DNA of 64,000 bases from Bacteroidales bacterium (GCA_012837935.1 DUQG01000008.1:89395-153394); one strand, 5' to 3'; shown: positions 1 to 10,747, counted from the first letter of the stretch. A program made the numbers and translations. The notes: generated by a model not told the origin, from the letters alone.

Positions 1-831
1 GAAACTGCAACTCCCGAAATGGTTGAGGTTCAGAGAGATGTATATGTTAGACTAAAAGCACTTCCGGTAAACTTTAGACAAGAGGAAGGAACTATCAAAC
101 CGGCTTATTCTAACGCAATTAAACTTCAAGTAAAACCTTACTATGTGAAGCTTAAACCAGCCGATCCAAAACCATACTTTATTATTGGTTTGGCTGATGG
201 TAACTGGAATAACTCATTTGATGGTATTGGAACTTCTGTGTTCCCAATGAACTTGGTAGATGGATTTAAGTATGATAAAGAAACCGGAGCGGGTGAATTT
301 GAATTTGTTGGTTACTTTGAAGCTGCAAGATCCTTCAAGCTGATTCGCGACTTAGGTAGTTGGGGTGAGCAATGGGGTAATGCCGGTGCACCTGGAATTG
401 ACAATTTTGCTCATAATGATGGTGGCTCTAGTAACCTACAGGTACCAGCAGATGGTTATTATAAGATTACGCTAAACTCTATTACTAATATATTGACTAT
501 AGACCCTGTAGCAGTAACACCAAAAGTATTTGCTTCTATTGGAATGATTGGTGATATTAACGGATGGAGCAGCGACATAGTTATGACTAAGGTTGATCCT
601 GCTAATCCTAACAATCACGTATGGTACACTACTTATACCTTTGATGCTGATGCTGCTGCCGGTGGTGGAGTGAAATTCCGTGCTGATGGTGATTGGGCTG
701 ACAACTGGGGTGGTAAAACATTCCCATTCTCATCAGCGCCTGCAGGTGATAATATTATGTATAAAGCCGGAACCTATATTATTATTTTTAATGATATATC
801 CGGAACCTATTACTTCTTTGAAAAAAACTAA
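1..831 (+). CDS. SusE/SusF-type outer membrane starch-binding protein, C-terminal part (5' truncated by window edge)
   Basis: Frame 1 is open from base 1 (ETATPEMVEVQRDVYVRL...) to the stop at 831. Repeated 'IGxxNGW...KFRADGDWADNWGG' modules resemble SusE/F starch-binding domains, and the next gene is a paralogue. Confidence 0.85.
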   Translation, partial: ETATPEMVEVQRDVYVRLKALPVNFRQEEGTIKPAYSNAIKLQVKPYYVKLKPADPKPYFIIGLADGNWNNSFDGIGTSVFPMNLVDGFKYDKETGAGEFEFVGYFEAARSFKLIRDLGSWGEQWGNAGAPGIDNFAHNDGGSSNLQVPADGYYKITLNSITNILTIDPVAVTPKVFASIGMIGDINGWSSDIVMTKVDPANPNNHVWYTTYTFDADAAAGGGVKFRADGDWADNWGGKTFPFSSAPAGDNIMYKAGTYIIIFNDISGTYYFFEKN

Positions 832-844
832 TTGTTTTCTAATA

Positions 845-878
845 ACAATACGTTCTGCTGTAATACAGAACGTATTGT
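845..878 (+). terminator. Intergenic hairpin between the two Sus lipoprotein genes
   Basis: ACAATACGTTCTG / CAGAACGTATTGT, 13-bp perfect stem, 14 nt after the stop codon. Confidence 0.6.
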
Positions 879-904
879 ATTAGCATACATAAAAAATATT
901 TTAT

Positions 905-2362
905 ATGAAAAAAATAACTTTATATCTGTTCACACTGTTGGTAGCAGTATTTGCTTTTCATTCTTGTGAAGACCCTTATGCAGGTCAAGAATCTGCTCTA
1001 CCAACTATTTTTGAACAAGGTGCTGTTCAGTCAGCAGATGGTTTTGTTTTTGCTCTTAACCAAGAGGTAACAACACCTATCACATATACTGAGGAAGACT
1101 TGGCAAATGAGAAAGTTTATCAAATAATACAGACCAACTCAACTCCGAATCTACCTGAAGGTACAAGTGTAACATTTGAACTTGAAGCTTCGGATACGAA
1201 AGATTTTGTTAAAGTCGTATCGCTTCCTTCAGAAAGTGCTGATAATGGAGCTACTGTAAAAGTTACAGACCTTGATGCAGCTGTAAAAAGTCTTTATGGT
1301 CGTGCTCCATACGAGCGTGATGTGTATGTTAGAGCAACTTATTATTTAGTTAAAGAAAACTCTTCCGTACAAGGGGTAACACCGATTGTTCTTGGTCCTA
1401 TCAAAATAACACCGATAGCACCGGTTATCGAAACTGAATATTACCTTATCGGTAATCTTAACGGTTGGGATATTACTAATTTGGATGCATATAAGTTTAA
1501 CCATAGCGGTAAAGATGTGTATGAAGATCCAATTTTCACTATCTTAGTACCTTCGATGTTGGATGGCGACGGAAACGGATACTTCAAAATTGTTCCGAAG
1601 TCCAGTAAAGAAGCTGCTTCTTGGGATGGTGTGTTAGGAAATCCGATAGATGGAAATACCGAATTGGAAGGTGAGATTATTGTGGAAAATGCACAGGCTA
1701 TGCGCGTAACTGAGCCGGGATGGGTGAAAATTACGCTTGACATGCTATCTTATACTTACACCATCGAAATTATTGGTGAAATGCCTCTAAAATTGTATGT
1801 TCCCGGTGGTCACCAAGGATGGAATCCCGGAGCTGCACCATTTGTTTACAACCGTAACTTTGACATGAAGTTTGACGGGTATGTTTACTTCAGTGCGGGC
1901 AATGAGTTCAAATTTACATCTCAACCAAATTGGGACGGAATAAACTACGGTAACGGTGGAGAAGGTATATTATCAGATGATGGCGGTGCAGGTAATTTAA
2001 GCGTTGCAGAAGATGGATACTACAGACTGAGCGTTGATTTATCAGGTTCACCATATACTTATTCAGCGGTTAAAACTGAATGGGGATTAATTGGTGATGC
2101 TACGGCAGGTGGCTGGGATAATTCCACAGCAATGACGTACAATGCAGATACTAAGCTTTGGACAGTTGTAACAAACTTAGAAGCAGGTAAATCATTTAAG
2201 TTCCGTGCAAACAATGCTTGGGAAATTAATCTTGGTGGTGCTGCTGATAATTTAAGTTATAATGGCGATAATATCGAAGTAACAACAGGTGGTAAGTATC
2301 TCATTTCTTTAGATTTATCTAATCCTGAAGCTTACAAATTTACAATGACTGCTGTTGAGTAA
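905..2362 (+). CDS. SusE/SusF-family starch-binding outer membrane lipoprotein
   Basis: Lipoprotein signal peptide (MKKITLYLFTLLVAVFAFHSC). Three tandem 'GNLNGW/GGHQGWNP/GDATAGGWDN' modules. Confidence 0.88.
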   Translation: MKKITLYLFTLLVAVFAFHSCEDPYAGQESALPTIFEQGAVQSADGFVFALNQEVTTPITYTEEDLANEKVYQIIQTNSTPNLPEGTSVTFELEASDTKDFVKVVSLPSESADNGATVKVTDLDAAVKSLYGRAPYERDVYVRATYYLVKENSSVQGVTPIVLGPIKITPIAPVIETEYYLIGNLNGWDITNLDAYKFNHSGKDVYEDPIFTILVPSMLDGDGNGYFKIVPKSSKEAASWDGVLGNPIDGNTELEGEIIVENAQAMRVTEPGWVKITLDMLSYTYTIEIIGEMPLKLYVPGGHQGWNPGAAPFVYNRNFDMKFDGYVYFSAGNEFKFTSQPNWDGINYGNGGEGILSDDGGAGNLSVAEDGYYRLSVDLSGSPYTYSAVKTEWGLIGDATAGGWDNSTAMTYNADTKLWTVVTNLEAGKSFKFRANNAWEINLGGAADNLSYNGDNIEVTTGGKYLISLDLSNPEAYKFTMTAVE

Positions 2363-2380
2363 TCATAGCAACAATAAATT

Positions 2381-2410
2381 CAAATGCACGGCTCATTTGC
2401 CGTGCATTTG
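2381..2410 (+). terminator. Hairpin after susE/F-like gene
   Basis: CAAATGCACGGC-TCATTT-GCCGTGCATTTG, 12-bp perfect stem. Confidence 0.6.
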
Positions 2411-2434
2411 TTGCTTTAAATCAAAATATTTATC

Positions 2435-4264
2435 ATGAAAAAAATAGCATCTTTTCTTCTTTTTGTTACTCTTTTTTGTTTTACATCAAAAGCGTCCAAT
2501 CCAAATCCACCCGAATGGGCTAAAAATGTAATTTGGTATCAGATTTTTGTAGAAAGATTTCACAACGGCGACCCAATTAATGACCCAACTCCGGCAAATA
2601 CAACAGTAGAGGATATGAAAATTTTCCCGCCGGAAGGTTGGCAAATATCTGATTGGATAAGCAATTGGTTTGAACGTCAGCCGTGGGAGCGTGATAGTAC
2701 GCAAGGTTTTAATGCTGTTATTCAGGCTCGTCGGTATGGAGGAGATTTACAGGGAGTTTTGGATAAGTTGGATTACTTGGAAGACTTAGGTATTACTGCC
2801 GTTTACTTTAATCCGATAAATGATGCGCCTTCCCTGCACAAATACGATGCTCGTAATTATCATCACATTGATGTGAACTTTGGACCCGATCCCGAAGGCG
2901 ATATAAAAATAATAGCATCGGAAGACCCGAATGACCCGACAACTTGGAAATGGACTTCGGCTGATAAAATGTTTTTGAAGCTTGTTGACGAATTTCACAA
3001 GCGTGGAATTCGCGTAATCTTGGATTATTCTTGGAACCATACCGGAACTAAATTCTGGGCTTGGCAAGATATTCTAAAAAATCAAGGAAACTCAGCATAT
3101 AAGGATTGGTATGAAATAGCCTCTTTTGATAATCCAGCTACACCGGAGAATGAATTTAAATACAACGGTTGGGGTGGGTATCTTTACCTACCGGAACTAA
3201 AAAAAGTGGATATTACTACCAAACGGAATCATGGATTACCTTATGAAGGTAATATTCATGAAGGACCGAAAAAACATATTTTTGACGTAACAAAACGTTG
3301 GCTTGCACCCGATGGCGATATTTCCAAAGGAATTGACGGTTATCGTTTGGATGTGGCAGATCAAATAGGTTTAGGATTTTGGCGTGATTATCGCACTTTT
3401 GTAAAGAGCATTAATCCTGATGCGTATCTTGTGGGTGAAATTTGGTGGGAAAAGTGGCCCGACAAAATGATGGATCCTGCACCTTATATGCAAGGCGATA
3501 TGTTCGATGCGGTAATGTTCTATCAAGTTTACAAGCCTGCACGTGACTTCTTTAATAACACAGAAACGGAAATTACAGCATCACAATTGCGGGATTCTTT
3601 GGAGTGGCAATGGAACAATATTCCCGATAAAAACGAATATGCTATGATGAATGTAGCGGCTTCTCATGATGCACCACGTTTGTTGAGTGATTTTTACAAT
3701 AAAAATCGATATAAGTACAAGCCTAATCCGGAAGAAAATCCTGATTATAAAACAGGTAAACCCGACAAAGAGGCTTATAAAAGGCTAAATCTCTATCTGG
3801 TTCATGCGTTTACTACACTTGGTTCACCTCATATCTGGAACGGCGATGAAATGGGAATGTGGGGCGCTGATGACCCGAACTGCCGCAAACCGCTGATGTG
3901 GAAAGAGATGAAGTTTGAAAAAGAGTATCGCAATAATATTCAAGAAGGGAAAAAAGAGTATGATAAGTTGAAATTCAATAAAAAACAATTTGCTTTTTAT
4001 AAGAAATTAATAAACATCAGAAAAGAAAATCCGGTTTTGGCGTTTGGAGAGTTCAATTTCTTAGTTTCCGAAGGTAAAAAGTTGGCTTATTCCAGAACTG
4101 ATGGCAAGGATGAGATTATTGTAATTTTCAATTTGGAAAATAAAACAGAAAAATTCTTTATTCCCGAAGGTAAATATAAGGACTTGCTGACCGGAAAAAC
4201 TTACAAGAAACCAAACGTGAAATTAAAATCAATGAAAGCGTTGATACTTAAAAGAGAGAAATAA
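2435..4264 (+). CDS. Glycoside hydrolase family 13 alpha-amylase, secreted
   Basis: Signal peptide; GH13 motifs GIRVILDYSWNHTG, GIDGYRLDVADQ, YLVGEIWW, NVAASHDAPRL. Confidence 0.92.
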   Translation: MKKIASFLLFVTLFCFTSKASNPNPPEWAKNVIWYQIFVERFHNGDPINDPTPANTTVEDMKIFPPEGWQISDWISNWFERQPWERDSTQGFNAVIQARRYGGDLQGVLDKLDYLEDLGITAVYFNPINDAPSLHKYDARNYHHIDVNFGPDPEGDIKIIASEDPNDPTTWKWTSADKMFLKLVDEFHKRGIRVILDYSWNHTGTKFWAWQDILKNQGNSAYKDWYEIASFDNPATPENEFKYNGWGGYLYLPELKKVDITTKRNHGLPYEGNIHEGPKKHIFDVTKRWLAPDGDISKGIDGYRLDVADQIGLGFWRDYRTFVKSINPDAYLVGEIWWEKWPDKMMDPAPYMQGDMFDAVMFYQVYKPARDFFNNTETEITASQLRDSLEWQWNNIPDKNEYAMMNVAASHDAPRLLSDFYNKNRYKYKPNPEENPDYKTGKPDKEAYKRLNLYLVHAFTTLGSPHIWNGDEMGMWGADDPNCRKPLMWKEMKFEKEYRNNIQEGKKEYDKLKFNKKQFAFYKKLINIRKENPVLAFGEFNFLVSEGKKLAYSRTDGKDEIIVIFNLENKTEKFFIPEGKYKDLLTGKTYKKPNVKLKSMKALILKREK

Positions 4265-4423
4265 ATTTGAAAATCTGCTTTTTCAAACGTTTGCGCCTTA
4301 TTAAGTTTGTATTTAAGCACCTAAACTTTAGACAGAAAACTAATTGAATTATTTTTGTAATCTCTAGAAGTAGAACATTTTAATCTATTCCTATTTATTA
4401 ATAACTATTGAATTGAATATATC

Positions 4424-7165
4424 ATGAAAAAAACTACAATTTTTACGGCAATAGCTCTAATGTTTTCCGTATGGAGTTATGCTCAAATTATTACTTCCAC
4501 GCCCGCATTTGTAACTAAAGATTACAATGGCGAGATTGAAATTATATTTGATGCTGCACAAGGCACGGCAGGTCTAAAAGACTATACCGGCACTGACGGG
4601 ATTTATGCTCATACAGGCGTAATTACATCTGAGAGCACAAGCGGAAGCGACTGGAAACATGCGCCAACTTGGGGTGATAATAGTGACAAATACAAACTTA
4701 CCTCGCTTGGAAACAACAAGTGGAAATTACTTATTACACCCAATATAGCTACCTATTACGGGTTAAACACCGGGGAAGTAGTAGAAAAATTAGCTTTTGT
4801 TTTTAGAAATGGACTTAAAACCAAAGAAGGTAAAGATACGGGTGGTAAAGATATTTACTTGACCGTTTATGATGCCGGATTAAATGTAAACTTTACAAAT
4901 CCCGCTTCCAATAAATCGGTTGCAGTTGGCACTACAGAAAATATCAGTATTGCTGCGTCTATTGAAGCGAATCTAGAGTTGCTTATAGATGGTGCCAGTG
5001 TGAAAACCGCAAGTGCTACAAAATCACTAACTTATTCCCATACATTTGCAAATAGTGGCGATTATCAGTTGGTGGCTAAAGCAGTAGCCGGTGAACAAAC
5101 AAAATACGACACAGTTTATGTGAATGTACCTACACCTGTTACTAATCAAGCTCGTCCTTCCGGATATAAAGATGGTATTACCTATTCTGAAGATGGTACA
5201 CAGGCAACATTAATCATGTATGCGCCCAATAAGAAGAATGTATTCCTAATCGGCGATATGACTGATTGGCGACAAAAAAATGAATATCAACTTAAAAAAG
5301 ACGGTAATTATTGGTGGATTACGCTAACAGGCTTAACGCCCGGCAAACTTTATGGATTCCAATATCTAGTAGATGGAGTTTTACGTGTAACGGATGCTTA
5401 TACTGAGCTTGTTCTTGACCCTTGGAGCGATAAATGGATTAACGAACATCATCAGATTTATCCTAACATTCCTGCTTATCCGGAAGGGAAAACAGATGGT
5501 TTAGTGGCAACTTTACAAAGTAAAAAACCTGCGTACAATTGGGAAGTGACCAACTTTAAAATTGAAAATCCGGATAATGTGGTAATCTATGAACTACTAC
5601 TGAGAGATTTTACTCCTGAAAAATCCTTGGAAGCAGCCATCGGAAAACTTGATTATTTGAAAGATCTTGGAATTACTGCTGTTGAATTGATGCCAATTCA
5701 AGAATTTGATGGAAATGATAGTTGGGGATATGACCCAAATCACTTCTTTGCACCGGATAAAGCTTACGGTTCACCCGAAATGTATAAGAAATTTATAGAT
5801 GAGTGTCACAAGCGCGGAATGGCTGTGATTATTGATAAGGTTTTCAATCACGCTACCGGACTGCACCCTTTTGCTAAACTTTACTGGAATGATGCTACCA
5901 ATAAAACTACAACAGAGAACCCGTGGTTTAACGTGGATGCACCGCACGGATTTAGTGTGTTCCATGATTTTAATCACAGTTTCGCAGGAACTAAAGAACA
6001 CTTTAAGCGAGTTCTTCAGTATTGGCTGACAGAATATAAAGTAGATGGCTTCCGTATGGACTTAACAAAAGGATTTACTCAAAAATCGGGTACGGAAAAC
6101 ACCTTTGACCAAGAGCGAGTTAACAACTTGAATGAGTATTACAATGCTGTAAAAGAAGTAAATCCCAATGCAATGTTTATTTTAGAACATTTTGTAGGCG
6201 GAAGTGAAGAGCCTACATTGGCTAATGCCGGAATGTATATCTGGCGAAATGTAAATAACGCATTCAGCCAATCAGCAATGGGTTTTCAAGCAGACTCCGA
6301 CTTTGGTGGAATGAATTCATTGCCGCGCAAATGGGTTGGTTATGCAGAAAGCCACGATGAAGAGCGAAATTTCTATAAAGCAAAAGCATTCGGAAATGGT
6401 GTAATAAAAACAGACTCTATTGTTCGTATTGGCAGAGTTCCATTAAATGTGGCATTTACCGCACTTACACCGGGACCAAAAATGATTTGGCAATTTGGTG
6501 AGTTGGGTTATGATTATGCAATCAACTCATTGGGTGGACGTACGGCTAAAAAACCTTCAGCATTTCCGCTGTTAGACTTGCCACATCGCAAAGAAGCATA
6601 TATGAAATCAGCAAAGGCTATAACTTTGAAAAAAATGTTCCCAAAAGCATTTACAGAAGGTAACTATAGTTTACAAATTTCCGGAAATGATTGGGCTAAT
6701 GGTAGGCGAGTGGCATTGACGCATGCAGATTTGAACATGGTAATGATGGGTAACTTTCAGCCAAGTGGAACAGCATCGACTTATCCTAATTTCCCCAAAA
6801 ACGGAACATGGTACGAACTTATGTCCGGCGAAGAGCTGAATGTAACTAACACGAATATGACGCTATCGATTAATGGTGGTGAGGTGAAAATTTACACCGA
6901 CAGAAAAGTAACGATAAACACCAGCACAGAAGAACTGAGCCAAGCACCGGAATTAAGCATTTTCCCAAATGTAACAGACGGTAAAATTTGGATATCAACA
7001 AGTTCGGATGTGCAAAGTGTGGTAATTTATAATGTACAAGGTGCTATTGTTAGAAAATACGACCAAGTGCAGGAAGTAGATGCATCAGACTTTACTTCAG
7101 GATTGTACTTGATGGAAATCCAGACAAATAAAGGAAGAAAAGTAGAAAGGTTTGTAAGAAAATAG
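4424..7165 (+). CDS. GH13 alpha-amylase with N-terminal E-set/CBM48-like modules and T9SS type A sorting domain
   Basis: GH13 motifs (GMAVIIDKVFNH, KVDGFRMDLTKGF, FILEHF, YAESHDEERN). C-terminus 'LSIFPNVTDGKIWI...GLYLMEIQTNKGRKVERFVRK' is a typical T9SS tail. Confidence 0.9.
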   Translation: MKKTTIFTAIALMFSVWSYAQIITSTPAFVTKDYNGEIEIIFDAAQGTAGLKDYTGTDGIYAHTGVITSESTSGSDWKHAPTWGDNSDKYKLTSLGNNKWKLLITPNIATYYGLNTGEVVEKLAFVFRNGLKTKEGKDTGGKDIYLTVYDAGLNVNFTNPASNKSVAVGTTENISIAASIEANLELLIDGASVKTASATKSLTYSHTFANSGDYQLVAKAVAGEQTKYDTVYVNVPTPVTNQARPSGYKDGITYSEDGTQATLIMYAPNKKNVFLIGDMTDWRQKNEYQLKKDGNYWWITLTGLTPGKLYGFQYLVDGVLRVTDAYTELVLDPWSDKWINEHHQIYPNIPAYPEGKTDGLVATLQSKKPAYNWEVTNFKIENPDNVVIYELLLRDFTPEKSLEAAIGKLDYLKDLGITAVELMPIQEFDGNDSWGYDPNHFFAPDKAYGSPEMYKKFIDECHKRGMAVIIDKVFNHATGLHPFAKLYWNDATNKTTTENPWFNVDAPHGFSVFHDFNHSFAGTKEHFKRVLQYWLTEYKVDGFRMDLTKGFTQKSGTENTFDQERVNNLNEYYNAVKEVNPNAMFILEHFVGGSEEPTLANAGMYIWRNVNNAFSQSAMGFQADSDFGGMNSLPRKWVGYAESHDEERNFYKAKAFGNGVIKTDSIVRIGRVPLNVAFTALTPGPKMIWQFGELGYDYAINSLGGRTAKKPSAFPLLDLPHRKEAYMKSAKAITLKKMFPKAFTEGNYSLQISGNDWANGRRVALTHADLNMVMMGNFQPSGTASTYPNFPKNGTWYELMSGEELNVTNTNMTLSINGGEVKIYTDRKVTINTSTEELSQAPELSIFPNVTDGKIWISTSSDVQSVVIYNVQGAIVRKYDQVQEVDASDFTSGLYLMEIQTNKGRKVERFVRK

Positions 7166-7212
7166 ATGGTTAAGAAGTAGATGATTGGTTAAAAAGTAGA
7201 TTGGTTAATGGG

Positions 7213-7249
7213 AAAAGGGAGTTTCACTAGTTTGAAACTCTCTTTTTTT
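7213..7249 (+). terminator. Rho-independent-type terminator of the amylase gene
   Basis: GAGTTTCA/TGAAACTC stem followed by a T-run. Confidence 0.7.
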
Positions 7250-7302
7250 GTGGACAATCGACTTCTATGGGACAATCGGTTTCCCAACCGATTGAAAACA
7301 AC

Positions 7303-7335
7303 ACCCAGCGACTGGCTTCAAGCCAGTCGCTGGGT
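7303..7335. repeat. Palindromic repeat, family 'CCAGCGACTGGCTT-AAGCCAGTCGCTGG', copy 1
   Basis: ACCCAGCGACTGGCTTCAAGCCAGTCGCTGGGT, perfect palindrome around one central base; same core again at 9681-9715. Confidence 0.85.
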
Positions 7336-7344
7336 AAGATAAAA

Positions 7345-7376
7345 AAACTGCCGCAGTATCTTAACTACGGCAGTTT
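7345..7376 (-). terminator. Terminator hairpin for pnp (minus strand)
   Basis: AAACTGCCG...CGGCAGTTT, just downstream of the pnp stop. Confidence 0.65.
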
Positions 7377-7397
7377 TGCATTTATCTAAAACTTAGA

Positions 7398-9551
7398 TTA
7401 GCCTTTGTTGTTTTGACGCGGTGGTCTTTCTTCTCTCGGTGGACGAGGTAGAAGTGCTTTGTGTGAAAGTTTGAATTTACCTGTTTTCTGGTCGATATCA
7501 AGTAATTTCACATCAATCATATCGCCTTCTTTCAGACCGGAATCTTCCATCGTTTCTACACGTTCCCATCTTAGTTCGGAAATATGTAGTAAACCTTCTT
7601 TGCCCGGCATAAATTCAACGAATGCACCGTAAGGCATAATGGATTTTACTTTTGAGTTGTAAGTTTCGCCAACTTCCGGAATCGCTACGATACCGCGAAT
7701 TTTAGCTACAGCAGCGTCCAAAGATTCTTTGTTGGAGGAAGCAATTTCTACGCGACCTTGCTCGCCAATTTCATCAATCGCCACAACTGCACCGGTCTCT
7801 TCTTGGATGTTTTGAATAATTTTTCCGCCCGGTCCTATTACAGCACCAATCAAATCTTTCGGGATAAACATCACAACAATACGTGGTGCGTGAGGTTTCA
7901 AGTCTTCTCTCGGTTCTGCGATAGTCTCTTGGATTTTATCCAAAATATGCATACGACCTTCTTTTGCTTGTCTCAACGCATTTTCAAGAATTTCATAAGA
8001 AAGTCCGTCCACTTTGATGTCCATTTGAGTAGCAGTGATTCCGTCACGTGTTCCGGTTACTTTGAAGTCCATATCACCTAAGTGGTCTTCGTCACCCAAA
8101 ATATCGGAAAGGATAGCGTAGTTTTGACCTTTATTTTCAGAAATCAATCCCATAGCAATACCTGAAACCGGTTTTTTAATTTGCACTCCGGCATCCATAA
8201 GCGCCAATGTTCCGGCACAAACTGTAGCCATAGAAGAAGAACCGTTAGATTCCAAAATGTCAGAAACAACGCGGATTACATAAGGATAATCAGCAGGAAT
8301 CATCGGTTTTAATGCACGGTAAGCTAAGTTTCCGTGACCAATTTCACGACGACCTACGCCACGTTGCGGACGAGCTTCTCCGGTAGAAAATGGTGGGAAG
8401 TTGTAGTGCAATAGGAAGCGGTCTTTTCCTTGGATAAGTGCTTCGTCGATGATTTTTTCATCCAACTTTGTACCCAAAGTAACGGTAGTAAGTGATTGAG
8501 TTTCACCACGTGTAAATACGGCTGAACCGTGTGCACCCGGCAAGTAGTCAATCTCTGACCAGATGTGGCGGATTTCGGTTGTTTTACGACCGTCAAGGCG
8601 TTTGCCTTCATCCAAAATAGAACGACGCATTGCTTCTTTTTCTACCGCGTGGTAATATCTGTCGATAAGTTCTTTTTTCTCTTCTGCAACTTCCGGATCA
8701 AGAGCTTCTATGTATTCAGCTTTTACTGCTTCAAAATTCTCGATACGAGAATGCTTGTCGGCATTGCAAGATGCTGCAACAGCATATACTTTATCGTAAG
8801 TTTTTGCCCAAATATCTTGTTTCAGCTCTTCATCATTTTCTTCGTGGCAGTACTCGCGTTTTACGGTTTTGCCCACTTCTTCCATCAACTCAATTTGAGC
8901 TTGGCATTGAATTTTAATTGCTTCGTGAGCAATGCGGATAGCTTCCAAAAGTTCAGCTTCACTCACTTCTTTCATCTCACCTTCCACCATCATGATGTTG
9001 TCCATCGTTGCGGCAACAATAATGTCAAGGTCAGCGCTTTTCATCTGCTCGAAAGTAGGATTTACCAGATATTCCCCGTTAATTCTACCAATACGAACTT
9101 CCGAAATTGGTCCGTGGAAAGGAATATCGGAAACAGCCAATGCAGCAGAAGCAGCCAATCCGGCTAATCCGTCAGGCATATCTACACCATCAGCAGAGAT
9201 AAGATTTACATTCACAAAAACTTCGGCGTGATAATCATCCGGGAAAAGCGGACGAAGTGCGCGGTCAATCAGACGAGCAATCAGAATTTCATAATCCGAA
9301 GCACGTCCTTCACGGCGAGTAAATCCACCCGGAAAACGTCCGGCTGCACCGTATTTTTCTTTGTATTCTACCGAAAGCGGCATAAAATCGGTACCGGGAA
9401 CAGCGTCTTTTGCTGCACACACGGTAGCCAGAAGCATGGTGTTACCCATGCGAACTACTACGGAACCGTCAGCTTGTTTTGCCAATTTTCCGGTTTCGAT
9501 AGTAATTTCTCTTCCATCACCCATTGTGATGGTTTTTGTAACTACATTCAT
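7398..9551 (-). CDS. pnp: Polyribonucleotide nucleotidyltransferase (PNPase)
   Basis: Two RNase PH domains plus KH ([18 protein letters not shown]) and S1 ([20 protein letters not shown]); 717 aa. Confidence 0.97.
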   Translation of the reverse strand: MNVVTKTITMGDGREITIETGKLAKQADGSVVVRMGNTMLLATVCAAKDAVPGTDFMPLSVEYKEKYGAAGRFPGGFTRREGRASDYEILIARLIDRALRPLFPDDYHAEVFVNVNLISADGVDMPDGLAGLAASAALAVSDIPFHGPISEVRIGRINGEYLVNPTFEQMKSADLDIIVAATMDNIMMVEGEMKEVSEAELLEAIRIAHEAIKIQCQAQIELMEEVGKTVKREYCHEENDEELKQDIWAKTYDKVYAVAASCNADKHSRIENFEAVKAEYIEALDPEVAEEKKELIDRYYHAVEKEAMRRSILDEGKRLDGRKTTEIRHIWSEIDYLPGAHGSAVFTRGETQSLTTVTLGTKLDEKIIDEALIQGKDRFLLHYNFPPFSTGEARPQRGVGRREIGHGNLAYRALKPMIPADYPYVIRVVSDILESNGSSSMATVCAGTLALMDAGVQIKKPVSGIAMGLISENKGQNYAILSDILGDEDHLGDMDFKVTGTRDGITATQMDIKVDGLSYEILENALRQAKEGRMHILDKIQETIAEPREDLKPHAPRIVVMFIPKDLIGAVIGPGGKIIQNIQEETGAVVAIDEIGEQGRVEIASSNKESLDAAVAKIRGIVAIPEVGETYNSKVKSIMPYGAFVEFMPGKEGLLHISELRWERVETMEDSGLKEGDMIDVKLLDIDQKTGKFKLSHKALLPRPPREERPPRQNNKG

Positions 9552-9680
9552 AAAAATTACATTAATATTATTTAAACTCTAAAATTTCGAGTGCAAAGAT
9601 ACGAATTAATTTTTGATTTTCAGCCTGTTGTGTGGAGCGGTTATTTTGGATTTTAACAAATAATAGCATTACGTTTGACT

Positions 9681-9715
9681 AACCCAGCGACTGGCTTCAA
9701 GCCAGTCGCTGGGTT
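9681..9715. repeat. Palindromic repeat, family 'CCAGCGACTGGCTT', copy 2
   Basis: AACCCAGCGACTGGCTTCAAGCCAGTCGCTGGGTT; identical core to 7303-7335, immediately after the rhomboid gene stop. Confidence 0.85.
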
Positions 9716-9720
9716 GTGTG

Positions 9721-10377
9721 TTAAAAACCAATATGGAATAAATCGCCGATAGAACTCACTTTTATCTGACTGAAAAAGTGTGAAATCATATTGACTTTTA
9801 GCAACACACCAAATAACAATGTTACAAAAATCATCCCATAAACCCCACCCGCAATATGAGCCGAGTGATTTACATTGCCGGCTTGTTTTTTCTCTAAATA
9901 GATAGAGAGTGCCACGTAAATAATTCCAAATAAAAACGCAGGAAGCATAATGGGGATAAACATAATCCCCATAAAACTCATCGGGTTAATTAAAATATAA
10001 GCAAAAACTATTGCCGAAACTGCACCCGAGGCACCCAATCCACGATAAAAGTGATTGTTTTTTTGTTTGATGTAGGTAGGAAGAATAGACACAAACAACG
10101 CCGTAACATAAAGCACCACATACCAAATCCCGCCTTCCGTTTCGCCTAATGCAGCTTTAAAAAACCGCTCAATATACGTTCCGAAAATAAAAAGCGTAAG
10201 CATATTGAAAATCAGATGTGTATAATCTGCATGAAGCAAGCCATAGGAAAACAGTCTGTACCAACCCTTTTGCTTTACGGCAGGCGGATAGAAAATCATT
10301 TTGTCAACTAATGCTTGATTCTGAAAGGCTTTGTAGGAAATATATGCCGTAATGGCGATAATAAGAATTGTAATCAT
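9721..10377 (-). CDS. Rhomboid-family intramembrane serine protease
   Basis: Multi-pass protein with LLHADYTHLIFNML, GLGASGAVSA (GxSG) and SAHIAGGVYG motifs. Confidence 0.88.
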   Translation of the reverse strand: MITILIIAITAYISYKAFQNQALVDKMIFYPPAVKQKGWYRLFSYGLLHADYTHLIFNMLTLFIFGTYIERFFKAALGETEGGIWYVVLYVTALFVSILPTYIKQKNNHFYRGLGASGAVSAIVFAYILINPMSFMGIMFIPIMLPAFLFGIIYVALSIYLEKKQAGNVNHSAHIAGGVYGMIFVTLLFGVLLKVNMISHFFSQIKVSSIGDLFHIGF

Positions 10378-10469
10378 AGATATTCTTTTTTGTATGAGAT
10401 AACTTGTTTAATAAATATCGGACATTTTGCCTAAAACTGTATAAGGTTGAAATTATTTTAGAATTTGAG

Positions 10470-10625
10470 GGTTCGGTGCTACGCACCTTTACTTAATATA
10501 TTCTATTTATTGCTACAAATTGGATGGTGCTATGCACCTTAATCACAACAAATAATAAGCTGTATAGCAGCGAACCCTTTGTAGCGTGTAATACAGTAAA
10601 CAACAGAGGTGCGTAGCACCGAGCC
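10470..10625. repeat. ~156-bp palindromic element with three 'GGTGC(TAYG)CACC' hairpins
   Basis: Terminal inverted repeats GGTTCGGTGCTACGCACCT / AGGTGCGTAGCACCGAGCC. Hairpins at 10475-10487, 10526-10538 and 10608-10620. Confidence 0.75.
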
Positions 10626-10747
10626 ATTAGAAAAAATTTAGGTAAAGAACACGGCAGTCATAAAACAATTTTGCTGCCCCGATGTTCAAGCTACAAAACT
10701 AACAATCTTTTTTCATATAACAGACCTGTAAATTGCCCATTATTTCG

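Noticed and set aside
8565-9167. 200-aa plus-strand ORF opposite pnp
   Set aside because: Antisense to a certain, well-conserved gene; low-complexity F/S-rich translation typical of shadow ORFs.
10304-10486. 60-aa minus-strand ORF upstream of the rhomboid gene
   Set aside because: Overlaps the rhomboid start and the GGTGCTACGCACC element; no supporting features.
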